A stretch of 64,000 bases of DNA, taken from the NCBI GenBank assembly GCA_963580285.1, contig OY757026.1:80703817-80767816 (forward strand), given 5' to 3'. Below, piece by piece: positions 1 through 11,600 of the stretch. A program made the translations under genes and the position numbers. Below the pieces are notes generated by a model, which was given only the letters and a program-made list of their open reading frames with translations, did not search any database and was not told the DNA's origin. Origin of the DNA: Lucinisca nassula. Lineage: Eukaryota > Mollusca > Bivalvia > Lucinida > Lucinidae. The stretch's first letter is position 1, and each line of letters opens with the position of its first letter.

Positions 1-441
1 CCTTTCTGATGTAAATGTAAGAATAAAGGGATATAAGAATAAAGGGATAAACAAAAATAAAATAAACGTACTTTATACAACTAAACTTTTGGAACTAGAC
101 ACTATTCCAATCATTATCAGTTACCCCCAATATATATTGCAATGTAACGCACTGACCTGATAAAGATATGCTATCTCAGGATAAGAGAGTTTTGTCACGT
201 CAACGTGACATTGTACTTTTACGAATGAACCGGTTTACTGGAAAATGACAAAAATGTTATTGTTACTGGGAAAATTGGAAAAAATTACCTGAAAAAAAAA
301 TATCATAGGAAAATATGGTCAGCTGATACAAAATATATCGACCGCTAGAAGGCTCGGATGCACTGAGGATCAACAATAACTGATAGTGAATTGTTAATTT
401 AAGAGTTTTGAAGGGGATAAACTGATAAATAGAATACCAGA
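1..441. other. Unassigned AT-rich sequence
   Basis: No gene, tRNA-like box or clear repeat is seen here. A short direct repeat of AATAAAGGGATA occurs near 24-50. Nothing supports coding. Confidence 0.5.
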
Positions 442-571
442 TTCGTGTCATTTGATATCAAGTTTATCAGGCTCGGCTTCGAGAACGCATGTAGAATCGC
501 TCGGAAAGCCTCGCAATTCTACAAGCTTTCTCGAAGCCTTGCCTGATAAACTTGATATCAGAAGACACGAA
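442..571. repeat. Long imperfect hairpin, single copy in window
   Basis: The left arm begins TTCGTGTC..TTGATATCAAG and the right arm ends CTTGATATCAGAAGACACGAA. Arms are about 55 bp with a short loop near 505-515. No second copy was seen in this window. It is probably a small fold-back element of unknown family. Confidence 0.7.
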
Positions 572-673
572 CCTAGTCAGATTCTCTATATAACAGCGAC
601 GATGTTTTTACTGAGTTTTAGCTACTTTGGTAGAGGGTCACCCATGCAAGTGCCCATGTAGTTGGAAAACTTT

Positions 674-1107
674 TTTCTTGCACACCAGACAAGGAAATCA
701 GTGATTTCACCCTGGGATATAAATTTATATTCTGACCCTGGTGTTCGGACCCAAAATCGAATATAATCGCGTGCTTGATAAATGCACAGGTTGATTACGA
801 CCTCGTATGCGCCGTCGTTAAGGTTGACGTCATAGCACGTTACGTGACGTTACTTAACATTCCTGCAGTGCCATCGCAATATGGCGGACGTCGGTACTCG
901 GAGTGACTGCAGCATTAAAAATCCGCGCTACTAAATGAAAGGTATGCAAGAAAAAGAATCCTATATGGGTGTGAGGGGCGGATAGAAAAATCCGTCCCTC
1001 GGGATCACTGTCCGGCATCACTCGGCAAGCCTCGTGATGCCGGGCAGTGACCCTCGGGACGGATTTTTCCATCCACCCCTCACACCCATATAGGATTCTT
1101 ATAATCT
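674..1107 (-). mobile_element. HP6 copy 1, hairpin-capped element
   Basis: The reverse complement of this segment matches 20704-21156. One end is TTCTTGCACACCAGAC and the other is a roughly 130 bp hairpin (about 975-1105) whose arms carry GGACGGATTTTT and ACCCCTCACACCCATATA. Between them lies a non-hairpin body of about 290 bp. A third copy (60493-61036) shares ends and body but has different hairpin arms. No coding capacity is seen, so it is a non-autonomous element of unknown class. Confidence 0.8.
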
Positions 1108-2320
1108 ATTTTAGCTTTTGCGGCCATCTTGTTCATCTGAGCGGAGCGATTTTAGCAATTATGGTTGGTAGGCATCTTGGCAATGTTCCCGTGAAGTTTG
1201 AATCAAATTTGCACAAGTGTTTGGGAGAAGTTAGCATTTAAAGCAATTTTGCTCATCAAAGCAGAACCGTTTTAGCTATTTGGTAAAGGGTCACCCAACC
1301 AACATTCCTATGACGCTTGAATGAAATTGACCCAAGGGTAAAGGAGTTTTGTTTGAAGACTTTTTTATTTTTATTCTGGCGGACATCCTGTTTATCTGAG
1401 CGGAGCAATTTTAGCTGTTTTGGTAGGGAGCCCGCTAGGCAACTTTCCCGTGAATTTTGTTTGTTTGATTTGAGGTTTAACGTCCCCGTCAACACTGTAA
1501 AGGTCATTTTGGAGACGTTGCTTCCAACTTTGTGGGACTTTTACCCAACATTGAGATGAAATGACATCTCAAGCCCTGTTGCCCAATGAAACCAATAGGG
1601 TTTATTAGCATGGACGGTCCGCCTCGCACCGCGGTTCCTGGACAGGCTTATGCCCTCTAAGTGGTTTACCAGTACTTGTGTGCGGGCCGGATTCAGCTGT
1701 GCGTGGAAGCATCATGCAGCCCATATATTTCTTCAAGCCCCTATGGGCGGGGGCCGACATTCCTGTGAAGTTTGAATTAAATCGGTCCTAGGTTTCAGGA
1801 GATTTATGCACAAAAAGCAAATTGTGGTCATTTTTCTGCTTTTGGAGGTTCACCTCAGCAACATTCCTATTAAGATAGAATTGAAATTGGCCCAGTGGTA
1901 ATGGAAGAACTAGATTGAAAATATTTTTATTTTTAGCTCTGGCAGCCATCTTGTCATCGAAGCATAACACTTTTAGCTATTTTGATAGGGCGCCAATAGG
2001 CAATATTCCTGTGAAGTTTGAATCAAACTGGCCCTTAAGGTTCATGAGGAGTTAGCATTTAAAGCAAGTTGTTGATGTTTTTCTATTTTTAGATGGTCAT
2101 CTCAGCAACCTTCATATAAAGCAAGAATAAAATTGGGGTAAACGAGGAGTTGTCGTTTGACGATTTTTCTACTGTTAGCTATGGCGGCTATCCTATTCAT
2201 CGGAGCGATTTTAGCTTTTTTTGGTGGGGATTCACCTATGCATGTTCATATGAAGTTTGAATCAAATCGGCCTAAGATCTGAATAGCTTACCATAATCAC
2301 TTTGTACTCGGGTGAGCTAA
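1108..2320 (+). repeat. TRE-0: tandem-repeat element, about four units of roughly 250 bp
   Basis: Units start at about 1122, 1379, 1942 and 2184 with variants of GGCGGCCATCTTGTTCATC. Each unit has two related halves that both contain a GTGAAGTTTGAATCAAAT-like stretch. A SINE-A (1460-1756) interrupts the second unit. The element ends with GGGTGAGCTAA near 2320, the terminus also used by TRE-1 and TRE-2. The 5' end is missing; HP6 abuts it. No (GACG)n tract is visible in this copy. Confidence 0.75.
1460..1756 (-). mobile_element. SINE-A, full length, inside TRE-0
   Basis: On the minus strand it runs from a CCCCCGCCCATAGGGGCTTG head to a GTTGACGGGGACGTTAAACC tail. It is flanked by imperfect direct repeats, TTCCCGTGAATTTTG (1445-1459) and ATTCCTGTGAAGTTTG (1759-1774), which also match the host array unit. 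The head is not tRNA-like. It is the reference layout for about ten further copies here. Confidence 0.8.
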
Positions 2321-2639
2321 CAATTGGCCATATACACGTATATAAGTATTAAAGCTCCGCACCAGTCTGATGTTTTTACGGTTTCATTAAGATCGAAATC
2401 ATGTCAGCTTGTTTTAATAGTAACATTTCGTCTATTACTATATTTTTCACATCGAGAAATGCTACTCTACTCTAGCACAGAACTGTTTGTTGCAGATAAA
2501 GCAACAGAGGTTAGAGAAAGGCAGCGCTGTTGGTGGTGCCTGAGCCACTTTTAAGGGTCCTGTGTAGTTTGTTCCCACGACTCTGTTGGTAGGCTGAAGT
2601 CCTGGAAGAAGACTTACAGGGTGATCTTGTAACGGTTCT

Positions 2640-3130
2640 TCTGACCAGACCAAGTTAGGAGTGTTTGTCAAATTCTAGTTGTCCATATATAATTTTCTTC
2701 GGCAAACGGCTTTCTAGTTGTCAAATTCTAGTTGTCCATATATAATTTTCTTCGGCAAACGGCTCTCAAGCATCCTGGTAACATGGCCTGTCCATCTTAA
2801 CTGATCATGAACAATCTGCATCCCTGACCTTTTCATGACTTCTTTGTCTGGAATCCTGTGTTGCCACTTAATATTTAAAAATTGCCTAAGACGTGTTACT
2901 TTCTTTTCGCGTGCCGTTGTAAGCTGTCCACGTTACACATGCACATGATAGTGTTGGCAGCACCACAACTAGGTCGGCTTTCAGCTTTCTGTCAAGCCTG
3001 ATTCTACTTCGGTACCAAACACTACCACGTAGCTGGCCAAATGCTGCACTGGCCTTGGCAATCCTGTCATTTTGGCTTCATCACAAAGTGCACGGCTATT
3101 GACAGTGTGCCCCTAGGTAGGCATTTGCAG
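2640..3130 (-). pseudogene. LINE reverse-transcriptase C-terminal relic
   Basis: Minus-strand translation gives fragments typical of the C-terminal tail of jockey/CR1-like LINE polyproteins: KASAAFGQLRGSVWYRSRI, LDRKLKADLVVVLPTLSCA, then in another frame WTGHVTRML..RLPKKIIYGQLEF. Frames shift several times and stops are present, so this is a dead fragment. No catalytic reverse-transcriptase motif or endonuclease domain remains. Part of it is tandemly duplicated (2667-2772). The LINE clade cannot be fixed from this tail alone. Confidence 0.7.
2667..2772. repeat. 53 bp tandem duplication in the LINE relic
   Basis: The stretch beginning GTCAAATTCTAGTTGTCC at 2667 is repeated at 2720 almost without change. 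The duplication is private to this LINE fragment and looks recent. Confidence 0.85.
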
Positions 3131-3184
3131 TCTTTGTAGCCACGTAAAATCGATTTAAGCCCCCAAGTATAATTCGTTTCACTG

Positions 3185-3440
3185 ATCGTTCCAATGCGGT
3201 TCTTTTGTCGCGGTTTATTTTTGTTATGGTTTGTCTTTGAGTGTTTGTATCGCTTATATTATTTTGTTTTGGATAGCCAATTGGACATTTTGTGGGAAAG
3301 TAACTGCCCTATTGGTGTTTCCATTAGGGTCTGTTGTTCCATGTTTGTGTTTCTTTCCCTTTGGTGTCTCTGATGGGAGCTGTGGATTAATTTTATCTAT
3401 TCCTGATCATTGCCTTCACTTTTATTTTGACCGTTCATTG
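3185..3440 (+). mobile_element. Penelope-like element 3' fragment, diverged
   Basis: This is an inverted, diverged match to the 3' untranslated region of the Penelope copy at 36478-38926. Shared landmarks include TTTTGGATAGCC, GGGAAAGTAACTG, TTTCCCTTTGGTGTC and CCTGATCATTG. It ends ACTTTTATTTTG instead of CTTCTACTTT, so it belongs to another subfamily. No coding part remains. Confidence 0.75.
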
Positions 3441-3651
3441 GGATGGTGAACCCTTTGTAAGGCTTGCGAGGTGCCAGGTGATGGGTTACCTGAGTATTTT
3501 TATCCCGATCGCTTGGTCATTACTGTCACAGGAGTCAGATACTTAATCTACACAATTTTTGCGTGTTTTCACTAAGAATTTAGGTCTCGAAATGCGTACA
3601 TAGTATTTTTACAACGACATCGATCTGTCTCGAATGCGTACATTATAGGGA

Positions 3652-4180
3652 TCAACCATGGGTTTTCATGCATTAACATTTGCCGGGTCCTGAGGAAGCT
3701 GTTTGAACATGAGCGCGCCGGGCCGAATGTTCAAATATCTTCCGAGGGATCCGGCAAATGTTAATGCAATGAAATAACCATGGATGATCGCTGTTCTTGC
3801 ATAACTTACGAATCCGACTGCAAATTTTGACGTGAATGCCAAAAAGCTCCATAAAAATTCAATATAAACTCCAAATGCGACAGGCAAACCAAAAGGGCGG
3901 CCAGTGCAGAATGTTGTTTACAATGACGTTGTCATGCAGTAACCCTCTGACGTCATCATATAACCCTAAAACGCTATGTCCAGGGCGATAACGTTACGTC
4001 GCTCAACGTAACATAAACAAATCAAGGCCCATCTTGTGATATCAAAAGCTCAAAATCCATGTCAAACAGCACGCGAATTTCATGATTTGAACATGGTTTT
4101 TGCTGTTTGAGCAAGGCTTTCATTCCATTTGACAATGGCTTCAAAAAGCCATGCGTATAGTACGTATTTAAGCAAGAATC
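3652..4180 (+). mobile_element. HP7 copy 1
   Basis: The element opens with GGATCAACCATGG and a hairpin (about 3676-3768) whose arms are AACATTTGCCGG..GAGGAAGCTGTTTGAACAT and TGTTCAAATATCTTCCGAGGGATCCGGCAAATGTT. Downstream landmarks are AAATGCGACAGGCAAACC, GGGCGATAACGTTACGTCGC and CTTGTGATATCA. It matches 4998-6600 with two insertions removed, and 51440-51845 in reverse. It serves as an empty-site reference for the insertion at 5682. Confidence 0.8.
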
Positions 4181-4997
4181 TATTTTTACAAAGACTTTCA
4201 TGATTTTGTTGGCTTAATTTTTATTCACGTCTTGCGGCCAAGTGAATGGTAATTCCGATATGTTGAGACAGAGTCTTTGAGCTAAATAAGACGGCAATAC
4301 AGAGCTCAGACTCATCATGCAAATATAGATAACTATGCCACAATGAAACTTACCCGATCTGTGCGTGTCGGAGAGGAGTGCACAGAAGCTGAGGAGAGGG
4401 AAGGTATTATAAGTCATTGAAAATAATTTATAATCATTTCGTACCGAAACTTATAACACTCTAAAATGCTTAACTGAATGCTCTTAGGCGAGGCTTTTCA
4501 TTTCATTAACACGATTTTCCAGTACGATTTTAGGACTTGGAAACATTTTCAGAAGAAAAACAATTGATAATTTTATTATTTGTGATTTTTGCGCTAAATA
4601 TTGCTTGAAGGTGTTCGTTAAAACTGCCTCGTTGACATGCTTCTCACGAGTACCAACGCTCTTTGTTTTGAGCGGTTATAAGGCAACATAACGTTTGCCT
4701 CTGTAAATTCCACTTTTACGAAGTTGTGGTAGGCCTCACTTTCCCGAGGGGGAGTTTACCGGACCTTTTGTTGCATGAGCTTGTTAATGTAATGGCATTT
4801 TGAATTTGTGCAGATACAACCGTGTGCAATTGCTACATATAGAATCTTACTTAGAGAAACGTCGCATTTTCATGAACAGCTGCCCATGACATTAAGTCTA
4901 ATGGCTGATCAGTAAGAGAGTCGCCTGACTCAATGAAGCCGCACAAAATTGAATCATTGTCAAATTTTGATCGTCTTAACGCCGACTCGGCGTTGAT
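4181..4997. other. Unassigned stretch
   Basis: No repeat, tRNA-like box or coding signal was recognised. The reading frames here are short and biased to AT-rich codons. Confidence 0.45.
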
Positions 4998-5217
4998 TAT
5001 AGGATCAACCATGGTTTTTCATGCATCAACATTTGCCGGATCTCGAGGAAGCTGTTTGAACATGAGGCCGCTAGGCCGAATGTTCAGATATCTTCCGAGG
5101 GATCCGGCAAATGTTAATGCAATGAAATAAACATGGATGATCGTTGTTCTTGCATAACTTACGAATCCGACCGCAAATGTTGACTAAAACGCCCAGAAGC
5201 TCCATATAAATTCCATG

Positions 5218-5500
5218 TAAAGTAGAAGTAAAACAAAGATCAGGAATCGATACAATTAACTTACACCACCCATCAAAGACACCAAAGGGAAAGAAAGACA
5301 AACATGAAGCGACCAGACCATAATGGAAACCTAAACAAAGGATGGCCATAAGGACAGTTACTTTCCCACAAAATGGCCAAATGGCCGTCCAAATTAAAAA
5401 GACACAAGTGATACACACAGTAAGTAGTAACAAACAACAACATAAATAAACCGCCACAGAAGAACCGCTTTGGAACGGTCAGTGGAAAGAATTCCTCTGG
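5218..5500 (-). mobile_element. Penelope-like 3' end insertion
   Basis: Read on the plus strand it starts AAAGTAGAAGTAAAAC, the exact terminus also seen at 5682, 7978 and 36478. It then continues through the shared 3' untranslated region to about GTCAGTGGAAAG. It is non-coding and 5'-truncated. It sits inside HP7 copy 2 between TTCCATGT and the element's TTCAAATGCGACAGG. Confidence 0.8.
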
Positions 5501-5681
5501 GAATTAAACTCTTCAAATGCGACAGGCAAACCAAAATGGCGGCCAGTTCAGAATGTTGTTTACAATGACGTTATTATGCTGTGACGTCATCAAAGAACCC
5601 CAAAACGCTACGTTCAGGGCGATAACGTTACGTCGCTCAACCTAACGTAAACGAAACAAGGCCCGTCTTGTGATATCAAAG

Positions 5682-6480
5682 TAGAAGTAAAACAAAGATC
5701 AGGAATCGATACAATTAACTTACTCCACCCACCAAAGACACCAAAGGGAAAGAAACACAAACATTAAGCGACCAGACCATAATGGAAACCCAAACATATG
5801 GCCATCCAAAATTAAAAGACACAAGTGATACACACAGTAAGTAACAAACAACAACATAAATAAATCGCCACGGAAGAACCGCCTTGGAACGGTCAGTGGA
5901 AAGATTTCCACGGAGGGGGGGGGGGGGGCTGGGGGGGGGCTTAAACCGATTTTACGTGGCCACAATCCCCGCCCTTACTTCCGTCGCGATTTAGACAAAC
6001 AAGTTGCTCAGTCCGCATGAAGGCCTCCTAACACATCAGTGAAACATCTCCGTGAACACAAAAAATCAAAGAACCACAGAGGTGAGACAACGGTGAGGAC
6101 TCGACAGCAAGAAACCACTGAAATGCTGGAGCAAAAGAAAACCAACAGTTAGACTCCGATGGGCCCGACCAGAGACAGAGCATCAGGCACCAACCAACAT
6201 TACCAAGAATTAGATCTCTCTAATTCTCAATAAGCCTTTACGTTGGAGCCGTCATAGAATCTGAGGCCTGACCCACCGGCGTGCAATTAAAGAGGGAAGC
6301 AAAGTTGCCAACCGTGATTGGGTTAACTACCATGCATGCAGTCTGTCGTATAACATCCATGTTGTACCCAATCTTTTTATATCGAAGAATGATTTTACAA
6401 AATTGGGTGCTGAAGTCATTGCGGTTATATATTTTTCTGAATTTATATACTAAGTCACCATAAAATTCGGGTTCCGATAG
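5682..6480 (-). pseudogene. Penelope-like element, 5'-truncated copy with C-terminal coding remnant
   Basis: The minus-strand frame at 6238-6483 encodes the last roughly 80 residues of the reverse-transcriptase ORF, from LSEPEFYGDLVYKFRK to GQASDSMTAPT, nearly identical to the copy at 37043. The rest is 3' untranslated region ending at AAAGTAGAAG. The reverse-transcriptase catalytic core is absent. A run of G at about 5916-5938 replaces the shorter G run of the sister copy. Comparison with 4038-4062 gives the empty site. Confidence 0.88.
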
Positions 6481-6600
6481 ACAGCTCAAACAGCACGCGA
6501 ATTACATGATTTGAACATGGTTGTTGCTGTTTGAGCACGGCTTTCGTTCCATTTGACAATGGCTTCAAACAGCCATGCGCATAGTTATTTATGCAAGAAT

Positions 6601-6932
6601 TAACTTTTACATATCGACGTTTTGTGTTTACGGAGATAAATGCGCCGACAATTGGATGTAAAATGACTTATCTGAAACTTGCTTACCAAATGTTTTGGAA
6701 AAACGCATTAAACCTATACTTTTTTCCTTTGACAAGGGGTTCAAACCCACTATGCGTATCAGGATGGCAAAATGTAATGTTTTGAATAGCGAAATGGTTG
6801 CAGTTTTAGAAAATTACAAATGTTATGCTTTGTTTTGAATCTAAAGGTAGCAAAAAGAACGATAATAGGTGAAATATCCGCTTTCATATGGTAGGAAGAG
6901 TTATCTCCTCATAGAATATCAACCAATCTAAA
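6601..6932. other. Unassigned stretch
   Basis: About 330 bp between HP7 copy 2 and TRE-1. No gene or repeat was recognised. Confidence 0.45.
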
Positions 6933-8556
6933 ACAAGAGGGCCATGATGGCCCTGGATCGCTCTCCTGATCCATAGAGTAACAAGTGGGCCCTTGGGGAG
7001 GGCCATTATTGACCCCAGGGCTATAATGTGCATAATGTTGAGGGAGGTCTAAAAAGGTGAAGTTTCATACCAAATATCAACAGTTGAGGCTATAATTTGA
7101 AAAATCTTGCCAAAGGTCCATCAGATGAAGCTACACACCAAATATCAAAGACCTGGGCCTTGCGGTTTCAGGGAAGAATTTTTTTTAAAGATATTCCCTA
7201 CATAAGCCTATGTAAAACCAAATGGCCGCGAGGTGGCAACGTTTTTGGCCTCAGGGCTATAATTTAAACAATCTTGATAGAGGTCCACTAATTGAAGCTT
7301 CACACCAAATATCAAATACCTGGGCCTTGCGGGTTCAGAGAAGAAGATTTTCAAAGATTATCTCCATATAAGTTTATGTAAAACTGAAGGGCCCCGGGGT
7401 AGGGGCATTTGTGGTCTGAGGGCTATAATTTGAACAATCTTGGTAGAGGTCCACTGGATGAAGCTGCATACCAAATATCAAAGACATGGGCCTTGCAGTT
7501 TCAGAGAAGAAGATTTTTTAAAGATTTCCCTATATAAGTCTATGTAAAACCAAAGGGTCTCGGGGCGGGGGCATTTGGCCCCAGGGCTACAATTTGAACA
7601 ATCTTGATAGAGGTCCACTAGATGAAATTTCACACCAAATATCAAAGACCTAGGACTTGTGGTTTCACAGAAGAAGATGTTTCAAGATTTTCCCAATATA
7701 AGTCTCTGTAAAACCATGATAGAGGTCCACTAATTGAAGCTTCACACCAAGTATCAAATACCTGGGCCTTGCTGGTTCAGAGAAGAAGATTTTCAAAGAT
7801 TATCTCCATATAAGTTTATGTAAAACTGAAGGGCCCCGAGTCGGGGGCATTTTTGGTCTCAGGGCTATTATTTGAACAATATTGGTAGAGGTGCACTAGA
7901 TGAAGCTTTATACCAAATATCAAAGACCTTGGCCTAGTGGCTTCAGAGAAGAAGATTTTTCAAGATTTTCCCTATTAAAAGTAGAAGTAAAACAAAGATC
8001 AGGAATTGATACAATTAACTTACTCCACCCATAAAAGACACCAAAGGGAAAGAAATACAAACATTAAGCGACCAGACCATAATGGAAACCTAAACAAAGG
8101 AAGGCCATAAGGACAGTTACTTTCCCACAAAATCGCCATATGGCCATCCAAAGTCTATGTAAAACCAAAGGGCCCCGGAGCGGTGGCATTTTTGGCCCCA
8201 GGGCTATAATTTGAACAATCTTCGTAGAGGTCCACAAGATGAAGCTTCATACCAAATATCAAAGATCTGGGCCTTGTGGATTCAGAGAAGAAGAATTTTT
8301 AAGTTTTCGGTGAAAAAAATCTATTTTTGTCTCCTGTGACCTAGATGTGCAACGGACCGGAATAATTTGAACAACTTTGAAAGGGGACCACCAATGGATC
8401 ATTCTTGTGAAGTTTGGTCAAAATCCAATCAGTGGTTAGGAGGAGATGTCGTTTGAAGAAATTGTTTACGGACGCATGCACGGACGCACTGACAACGGAA
8501 GACAGACGACGGACGAAAAGTGATTACAAAAGCCACGTGACAGGTGAGCTAAAAAA
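6933..8556 (+). repeat. TRE-1: tandem-repeat element with 165 bp units
   Basis: The 5' end is ACAAGAGGGCCATGATGGCC followed by ATCGCTCTCCTGA. About eight units of roughly 165 bp follow; the motif ACCAAATATCAAAGAC recurs at about 7137, 7305, 7470 and 7635. The 3' region holds degenerate ACGGACGCAC repeats and ends GACAGGTGAGCTAAAAAA. No protein is encoded; open frames are by-products of the unit. A Penelope fragment (7978-8153) interrupts the last units. The layout resembles the bivalve 'pearl' elements; that family match is from memory. Confidence 0.82.
7978..8153 (-). mobile_element. Penelope-like 3' end insertion inside TRE-1
   Basis: It begins AAAGTAGAAGTAAAAC on the plus strand and stops after GGCCATATGGCCATCC. 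The TRE-1 unit resumes at GTCTATGTAAAACC. It is therefore a short 5'-truncated insertion splitting one 165 bp unit. Confidence 0.85.
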
Positions 8557-8650
8557 GCGTCCAAACTGCACACCAAAAGCTCAAAATTGAAATGTTCTTG
8601 AGGAAAACGGAAAATTTTGCGAAAAAAAAGAAAAAAAAAAACAACAAAAA

Positions 8651-11600
8651 ACAAGAGTACCAAGATTGTCCTGTATCGCTCAACTGAGCTAACAGATTCA
8701 AAGTTTCAGGAAGTGCAAACCTTTACTGAAGGATTTATTGCAGGACAAGGTGATGACATGTTAAGCATTTTCTGCAATCAAGTAGAATGTAACTCTATGA
8801 TAAATCGGCTTACCTCATCGGTTTTCAAACTCATTCAAGCTTTTATTCCTGATTTGCTTATATGCAACTTTCAAGAAGATCCGATATAAACTGAAGGGCT
8901 ATGGTGATAACAAGGTGAAAAATAACCAATTAATGATAAATAGGCAAACTTCGTCAGTTTTCAAACTCCTCCAAGCTTTTCTGCCTGACTTACATGTTTG
9001 TCAGTTTCATGAAGATCCGATCAAAACTGAAAGGGCAGCTGTGGTGACAAGGTTGAAAATAAGCATTTTTAGCCAAGCAGGGGACATAACTCCATGATTA
9101 ATTGACTGGCATTGCTAGTTTTCAAACTTGCCTGAGCTTTTATCTCTAACTTACTAACATATAAATTTCAAGAAGATCCGAAGGAAAACTGAAGGAGTTA
9201 AGGTAAAAAAAGAGGCATTTTCTGCAGTCCAAGGGATGTAACTCTATGATAAATAGGCCGACCTCATCAGTTCACAAACTCATCCATTTTATCCCTGACT
9301 TACTAACATGTAAGTTTCAAGAAGATCCAATAAAATTGAAGAAGCTGTCAAAAATAGGCATTTTCTGTAATTAAGGGGCACAAAACTCTCTGAAATATAG
9401 GCTGACCTCACCAATGTTTTAATTCAGCCGAGGTTTTATCCCTTACTTACTTACATATAAGTTTCAAGACAATCCCATGAAAACTGAAGGGGGCTATGGT
9501 GATGACAAGGTCAAAAATAGGCATTTTCAGCAGAAAAGGGGATGTAATTCTATGATAGATAAGCCAACTTGACAGTTTTCGAACTCATCCAAGCTTTTAT
9601 CCCTGACTTACTTGTTTGTAAATTTCAAGAAGATCCGATCAAAACCGAAGGGGCTATGGTGATGACAAGGTCAAAACTAAGCATTTTCAGTAAAGTAGTG
9701 GACATAACTCATAACTGACATCGCTAATTTTCGAACTTTTCCAAGCTTTTTACACCAACTTATTTGTATGTAAGTTTCAGGAAAATTCGATCAAAACTGA
9801 TGGAACTTATTGATGACAAGGTCAAAAATGGGCCGACTTGGCATGTTTTCGAACTGGTCCAAGTTTTAATCCCCAGCCACATCACATATAAGTTTCAGAA
9901 AGATCCAATCAAAACTAAAAGGGGCTACGGTGATGAAAAGGTAAAAAAATAGACATTTTAAGAAATCAAAGGGACGTAACTCTATGATAAATGGGCCGAC
10001 TTGGCCAGTTTTCGAACTCATCCCAGTTTTTATCTCCAGCCACCTTACATATAAGTTTCAGAAAGATCCAATCAAAACTGAAGGGACTACGGTGATGGTC
10101 AAAAGTCGGCATTTTCAGCAATCAAAGGCACGTAACTCTATGATAAATGTACCGACTTGGCCGGTATTCGAACTCATCCGAGGTTTATTCTCAGCCACCT
10201 TATATATAAGTTTCAGAATGGTCCGATCAAAACTGAAGGGACTACGGTGATGGCCAGGTCAAAATTTGGCATTTTCAGCAAGCAAAGGGATGTTACTCTA
10301 TGATAAATGGGCCGACTTGGCCAGTTTGAATTCATCCGAGGTTTTATTCCCTGCCACCTTACATATAAGTTTCAGAATGATCCGATCAAAACTGAAGGGG
10401 CTACGGTGATGACAAGGTCAAAATTTGGCATTTTCAGCAATCAAAGGGACGTAACTCTATGATAAATGGGCCGACTTGGCCGGTTTTCAAACTCATCCGA
10501 GGTATTATCCCCAGCCACCTTACGTATAAGTTTCAGAAAGATCCGATCAAAACTAAAGGGCTACAGTGATGACACGTTCAAAAATCGGCATTTTCAGCAA
10601 TCAAAGAGACGTAACTCTATGATAAATGGGCTGACTTGGCCGGTTTTGAACTCATCCGAGGTTTTATCTCCAGCCACCTTACGTATAAGTTTCAGAATGA
10701 TTCGATCAAAACTGAAGGAGCTACAGTGATGACAAGGTAAAAAAATCTGCATTTTCAGCAATCAAAGGGACGTAACTCTATGATAAATGGGCCGACTTGG
10801 CCGGTTTTCAAACTCATCCGAGGTATTATCCCCAGCCACCTTACGTATAAGTTTCAGAAAGATCCGATCGAAACTGAAGGGACTACGGTGATGACAAGGT
10901 CAAAAATCGGCATTTTCAGCAATCAAAGGGAGGTAACTCTAATAAATGGGCTGACTTGGCCGGTATTCGAACTCATCCGAAGTTTTATTCCCAGTCACCT
11001 TACATATAAGTTTCAGAAAGATCCGATCAAAACTGAAGGCGCTACGGTGATGACAAGGTCAAAAATCGGCATTTTTAGCAATCAAAGAGACGTAACTCTA
11101 TGATAAATGGGCCGACTTGGCCGGTTTTCGAACTCATCCGAGGTTTTATCCCCAGCCACCTTACATATAAGTTTCAGAATGATTCGATCAAAACTAAAGG
11201 GCTACAGTGATGACACGTTCAAAAATCGGCATTTTCAGCAATCAAAGAGACGTAACTCTATGATAAATGGGCTGACTTGGCCGGTTTTGAACTCATCCGA
11301 GGTTTTATCTCCAGCCACCTTACGTATAAGTTTCAGAATGATTCGATCAAAACTGAAGGAGCTACAGTGATGACAAGGTAAAAAAATCTGCATTTTCAGC
11401 AATCAAAGGGACGTAACTCTATGATAAATGGGCCGACTTGGCCGGTTTTCGAACTCATCTGAGGTTTTATCCCCAGCCACCTTACATATAAGTTTCAGAA
11501 TGATTCGATCAAAACTAAAGGGGCTACAGTGATGACACGTTCAAAAATCGGCATTTTCAGCAACCAAAGGGACGTAACTCTATGATAAATGGGCGGACTT

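Larger units (their letters stand above)
4998..6600 (+). mobile_element. HP7 copy 2 with two Penelope insertions
   Basis: The host element is collinear with 3652-4180. It is split by a Penelope 3' end at 5218-5500 and a longer Penelope fragment at 5682-6480. The host resumes at CTCAAACAGCACGCGAATTA (6484) and homology to copy 1 fades near 6600. Confidence 0.8.
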
